Notes under the pieces: model-generated
The model's input: the letters and a program-made list of their open reading frames with translations, nothing else
Told to the model about the DNA's origin: nothing
Database searches by the model: none
Shown here: in pieces, positions 62,330 to 64,000 of the stretch
How the letters are laid out: the number at the start of each line of letters is the position of its first letter
Position numbering within the stretch: position 1 is the first letter of the stretch
NCBI RefSeq assembly: GCF_002564105.1
Contig: NZ_PDBX01000001.1
Location: forward strand, 2,480,001-2,544,000
DNA: 64,000 nucleotides
Source of the DNA: Collimonas sp. PA-H2
GTDB taxonomy: Bacteria; Pseudomonadota; Gammaproteobacteria; Burkholderiales; Burkholderiaceae_D
Reading direction: 5' to 3'
Program-made: the position numbers and the translations under genes

Positions 62330-63550
62330 ATGGCTTCAAGCGCAGCGCCCGCTACTGTTCAGGCCCCATCCATGCATGCCGCCGCCGGCAAGCCGCTGTC
62401 GCCGGCAGCGCCGGGGCGGCGCGAAATGCTGCGCCTGGCGATCGTCTATGCGGTAGCCATCAACGGTACTATCCTGACGCCTTTCATCGTTGCCACCCTG
62501 ATGCTGCGCTTCGGCCTGGATGAGGGCCAGGCCACCATGATGACCGGCTTTGAAATGCTGGGCATGGCGCTCAGCTGCATGCTGCTGCCGCACTTGGTAG
62601 CACGGCATGCCAGCCGCTTTGCCTGGCTCGGCATGCTGGGGACTGTGGCGATGCAGGCCGCCAGTGCGCTGCTGGCGACGGCGCAGGCAGTCGGCATGGC
62701 GCGCGGCATGGCCGGCGTGTTCGAAGGCATGCTCTTCATGCTGGTGGCGGCCAGGGTCGCCAACCAGCCATCCGCCGAGCGCATCTGGGGCGTGATCGTG
62801 CTGGTGGCCGGCTTGGTCAACGGCGCGCTGCTGATCGGCATTTCCTACCTGCCGGAACGCTGGGCGGCGCAGTGGCTGTTCCTGGCGCTGGCCATGCTGG
62901 CGCTGTGCGCCGCGCCAGTGCTGCTGCAAGCCGGCCGCGCCATCGTCCATGACGGCCGCGCCGTAAAAAAGACATCCGCCGGCGCCTTGCCATGGCTGCG
63001 CATAGGCGCCGTCTGGCTGCTCACCATCCTGATCTATGGCGTGCAGGCCGGCCAGTGGGCGGTGACCGAGCTGGCCGGGCAGCATGCCGGACTGGCAACT
63101 TCGACCATCGGCATCCTGTTGTCGATTTCTTCCTTTCTCGGTTTCCTCGGCTGCATCGCCTCTTCCTGGCGCGGCAGCCACCAGCATCGGCGCGTGATTA
63201 TCGTGGCGGCGCTGCTGCTGATGATGGTGTCGGTGATGTGGTTCTTCTCGGCCCGCAGCGGCGCCGCTTATTTCAGCAGCCAGCTGCTGCTGAATATCGG
63301 CTTCTACGCGCTGACTCCCTTCCTTACCGGCCTGCTGTCCGAGATCGACAGCGACGGCTCGCTGGTGTCGCGTACCGTGGTAGTGACGCTGGCCGGCGTG
63401 GCGTTCGGCACCACCGCGGCCGGCTGGCTGCTGAGCGCCCTCGGCGCCGAGCGCTTCGGCATGGTGCTGGGAGCCGTGGTGCTGCTGGGCATTCCGCTGG
63501 TGGCGATCGCCTTTGCCCCAGCCACCCGCCGCACCGCCGCCGCCAAGTGA
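62330..63550 (+). CDS. MFS transporter of the catabolic cluster
   Basis: A 406-residue protein with about 12 transmembrane helices. The first helix begins near residue 32 after a polar N-terminus. Motif A is degenerate. It sits between the SDR and DUF1329 genes on the same strand, so it may import the substrate or export a product. AAGGGAG lies 8 bases before ATG 62330. Substrate unknown. Confidence 0.78.
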   Translation: MASSAAPATVQAPSMHAAAGKPLSPAAPGRREMLRLAIVYAVAINGTILTPFIVATLMLRFGLDEGQATMMTGFEMLGMALSCMLLPHLVARHASRFAWLGMLGTVAMQAASALLATAQAVGMARGMAGVFEGMLFMLVAARVANQPSAERIWGVIVLVAGLVNGALLIGISYLPERWAAQWLFLALAMLALCAAPVLLQAGRAIVHDGRAVKKTSAGALPWLRIGAVWLLTILIYGVQAGQWAVTELAGQHAGLATSTIGILLSISSFLGFLGCIASSWRGSHQHRRVIIVAALLLMMVSVMWFFSARSGAAYFSSQLLLNIGFYALTPFLTGLLSEIDSDGSLVSRTVVVTLAGVAFGTTAAGWLLSALGAERFGMVLGAVVLLGIPLVAIAFAPATRRTAAAK

Positions 63551-63598
63551 ACTGCGCTTTCTAAATTTTTGTGCTTTGACCTGCGAGGAGATATAAAA

Positions 63599-64000
63599 AT
63601 GAAAATGCACCCGATCAAACCGAAAGCTTCGCTGCTAATGCTCTCCATCGCCTGCCTGCTGGCGCCGCTGGTATGGGCGCAGCAAGCTTCGAAACTGGGC
63701 GCCGAGCTGACCCCGGTAGGCGCCGAAAAAGCCGGCAGCAAGGATGGCGTGATCCCGGCCTGGAGCGGCGGTGACGTCAATCCGCAAGGTGGCTACAAGG
63801 CCGGCCAGCCGCGGCCCGATCCGTATGCGGCCGACAAGACGCTGTATTCGATCAATGCCGCCAATGTCGATAAATATGCCGCCAAGCTGTCGCCCGGCCA
63901 GGTGCAGCTGATCAAGAGCATCAAGGGCTATCGCGTGGATGTGTATCCGACGCATCGTTCCTGCGGCTATCCGGAGGTGGTCTACCAGCGCAGCAAGGAA
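63599..64000 (+). CDS. DUF1329 outer-membrane-associated protein, N-terminal part (cut by the right edge)
   Basis: The start is ATG 63599, with GAGGAG eight bases before it, and 134 codons are visible before the edge. A signal peptide covers residues 1-28 (LVWAQQ). The DUF1329 pattern is clear: GAEKAGSKDGVIPAWSGG, then PDPYAADKTLYSINAANVDKYAAKLSPGQ (shortened as ADKTLYSINAANVDKY) and VDVYPTHRSCGYP. DUF1329 proteins are often encoded with DUF1302 proteins in hydrocarbon, steroid or ester degradation loci. The rest of the gene and any DUF1302 partner lie outside the window. Confidence 0.85.
   Translation, partial: MKMHPIKPKASLLMLSIACLLAPLVWAQQASKLGAELTPVGAEKAGSKDGVIPAWSGGDVNPQGGYKAGQPRPDPYAADKTLYSINAANVDKYAAKLSPGQVQLIKSIKGYRVDVYPTHRSCGYPEVVYQRSKE

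Overview
The window reads as chromosomal DNA of a GC-rich, free-living betaproteobacterium. Protein style and gene content (ProQ, WYL/LysE pair, assimilatory Nas/Nir operon, RhlE-type helicase, VapBC and HigBA modules, catecholate-siderophore receptor) fit Burkholderiales and most plausibly Oxalobacteraceae, near Collimonas, Herbaspirillum or Janthinobacterium. That placement is inference, because no rRNA or marker gene lies in the window. No tRNA, rRNA, CRISPR array, prophage or intact insertion sequence was recognised. About 52 protein genes are supported.

Layout. 1-4.2 kb: end of an unknown gene with an intrinsic terminator, a ProQ/FinO RNA chaperone, a WYL regulator divergent from a LysE exporter, and an amidase. 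4.3-12.9 kb: a nitrate assimilation operon (NarK-type transporter, NirB, NirD, an FAD reductase, NasA) behind an unusually readable control region. That region has a candidate NtrC site, a near-perfect sigma-54 promoter, two ANTAR-type hexaloop hairpins and a strong terminator just before the first gene. 13-22.9 kb: periplasmic trehalase, MFS exporter, LysR regulator with a divergent NTF2-like gene, VapBC, oligopeptidase A, S1/P1 nuclease, and QueH coupled to a small CPCC protein. 22.9-29.9 kb: two two-component systems. The second is CusRS/HprRS-like and divergent from a periplasmic molybdoenzyme module, with a perfect CusR-box-like palindrome between them.

29.9-45.3 kb: a PhnD-like binding protein and a PchP-like phosphatase, a geranylgeranyl-reductase-type flavoprotein, a DUF4399 protein, Ogt, a Fur-boxed TonB receptor, leucine-dehydrogenase-type enzyme, HigBA with a palindromic promoter, a DEAD-box helicase, and an operon of GNAT, FAH-type hydratase and SNF2 helicase. 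Two hairpin elements sit between genes here. 45.4-57.6 kb: two secreted S9A prolyl-oligopeptidase-family enzymes, a VxrABC-like three-gene signalling unit, a GH101/GH129-related glycosidase and a phosphodiesterase lipoprotein with a C-terminal lectin-like domain. 57.6-64 kb: a secreted alpha/beta hydrolase and an AraC regulator divergent from a flavin monooxygenase, SDR, MFS and DUF1329 gene set that runs off the right edge and looks catabolic.

Main points for a second look: the ANTAR/sigma-54 leader of the nas operon, the CusR-box palindrome controlling a molybdoenzyme module, the VxrABC-like unit outside Vibrio, the QueH-coupled CPCC microprotein, and the two palindromic intergenic elements. 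None can be called a wholly new system from sequence reading alone.
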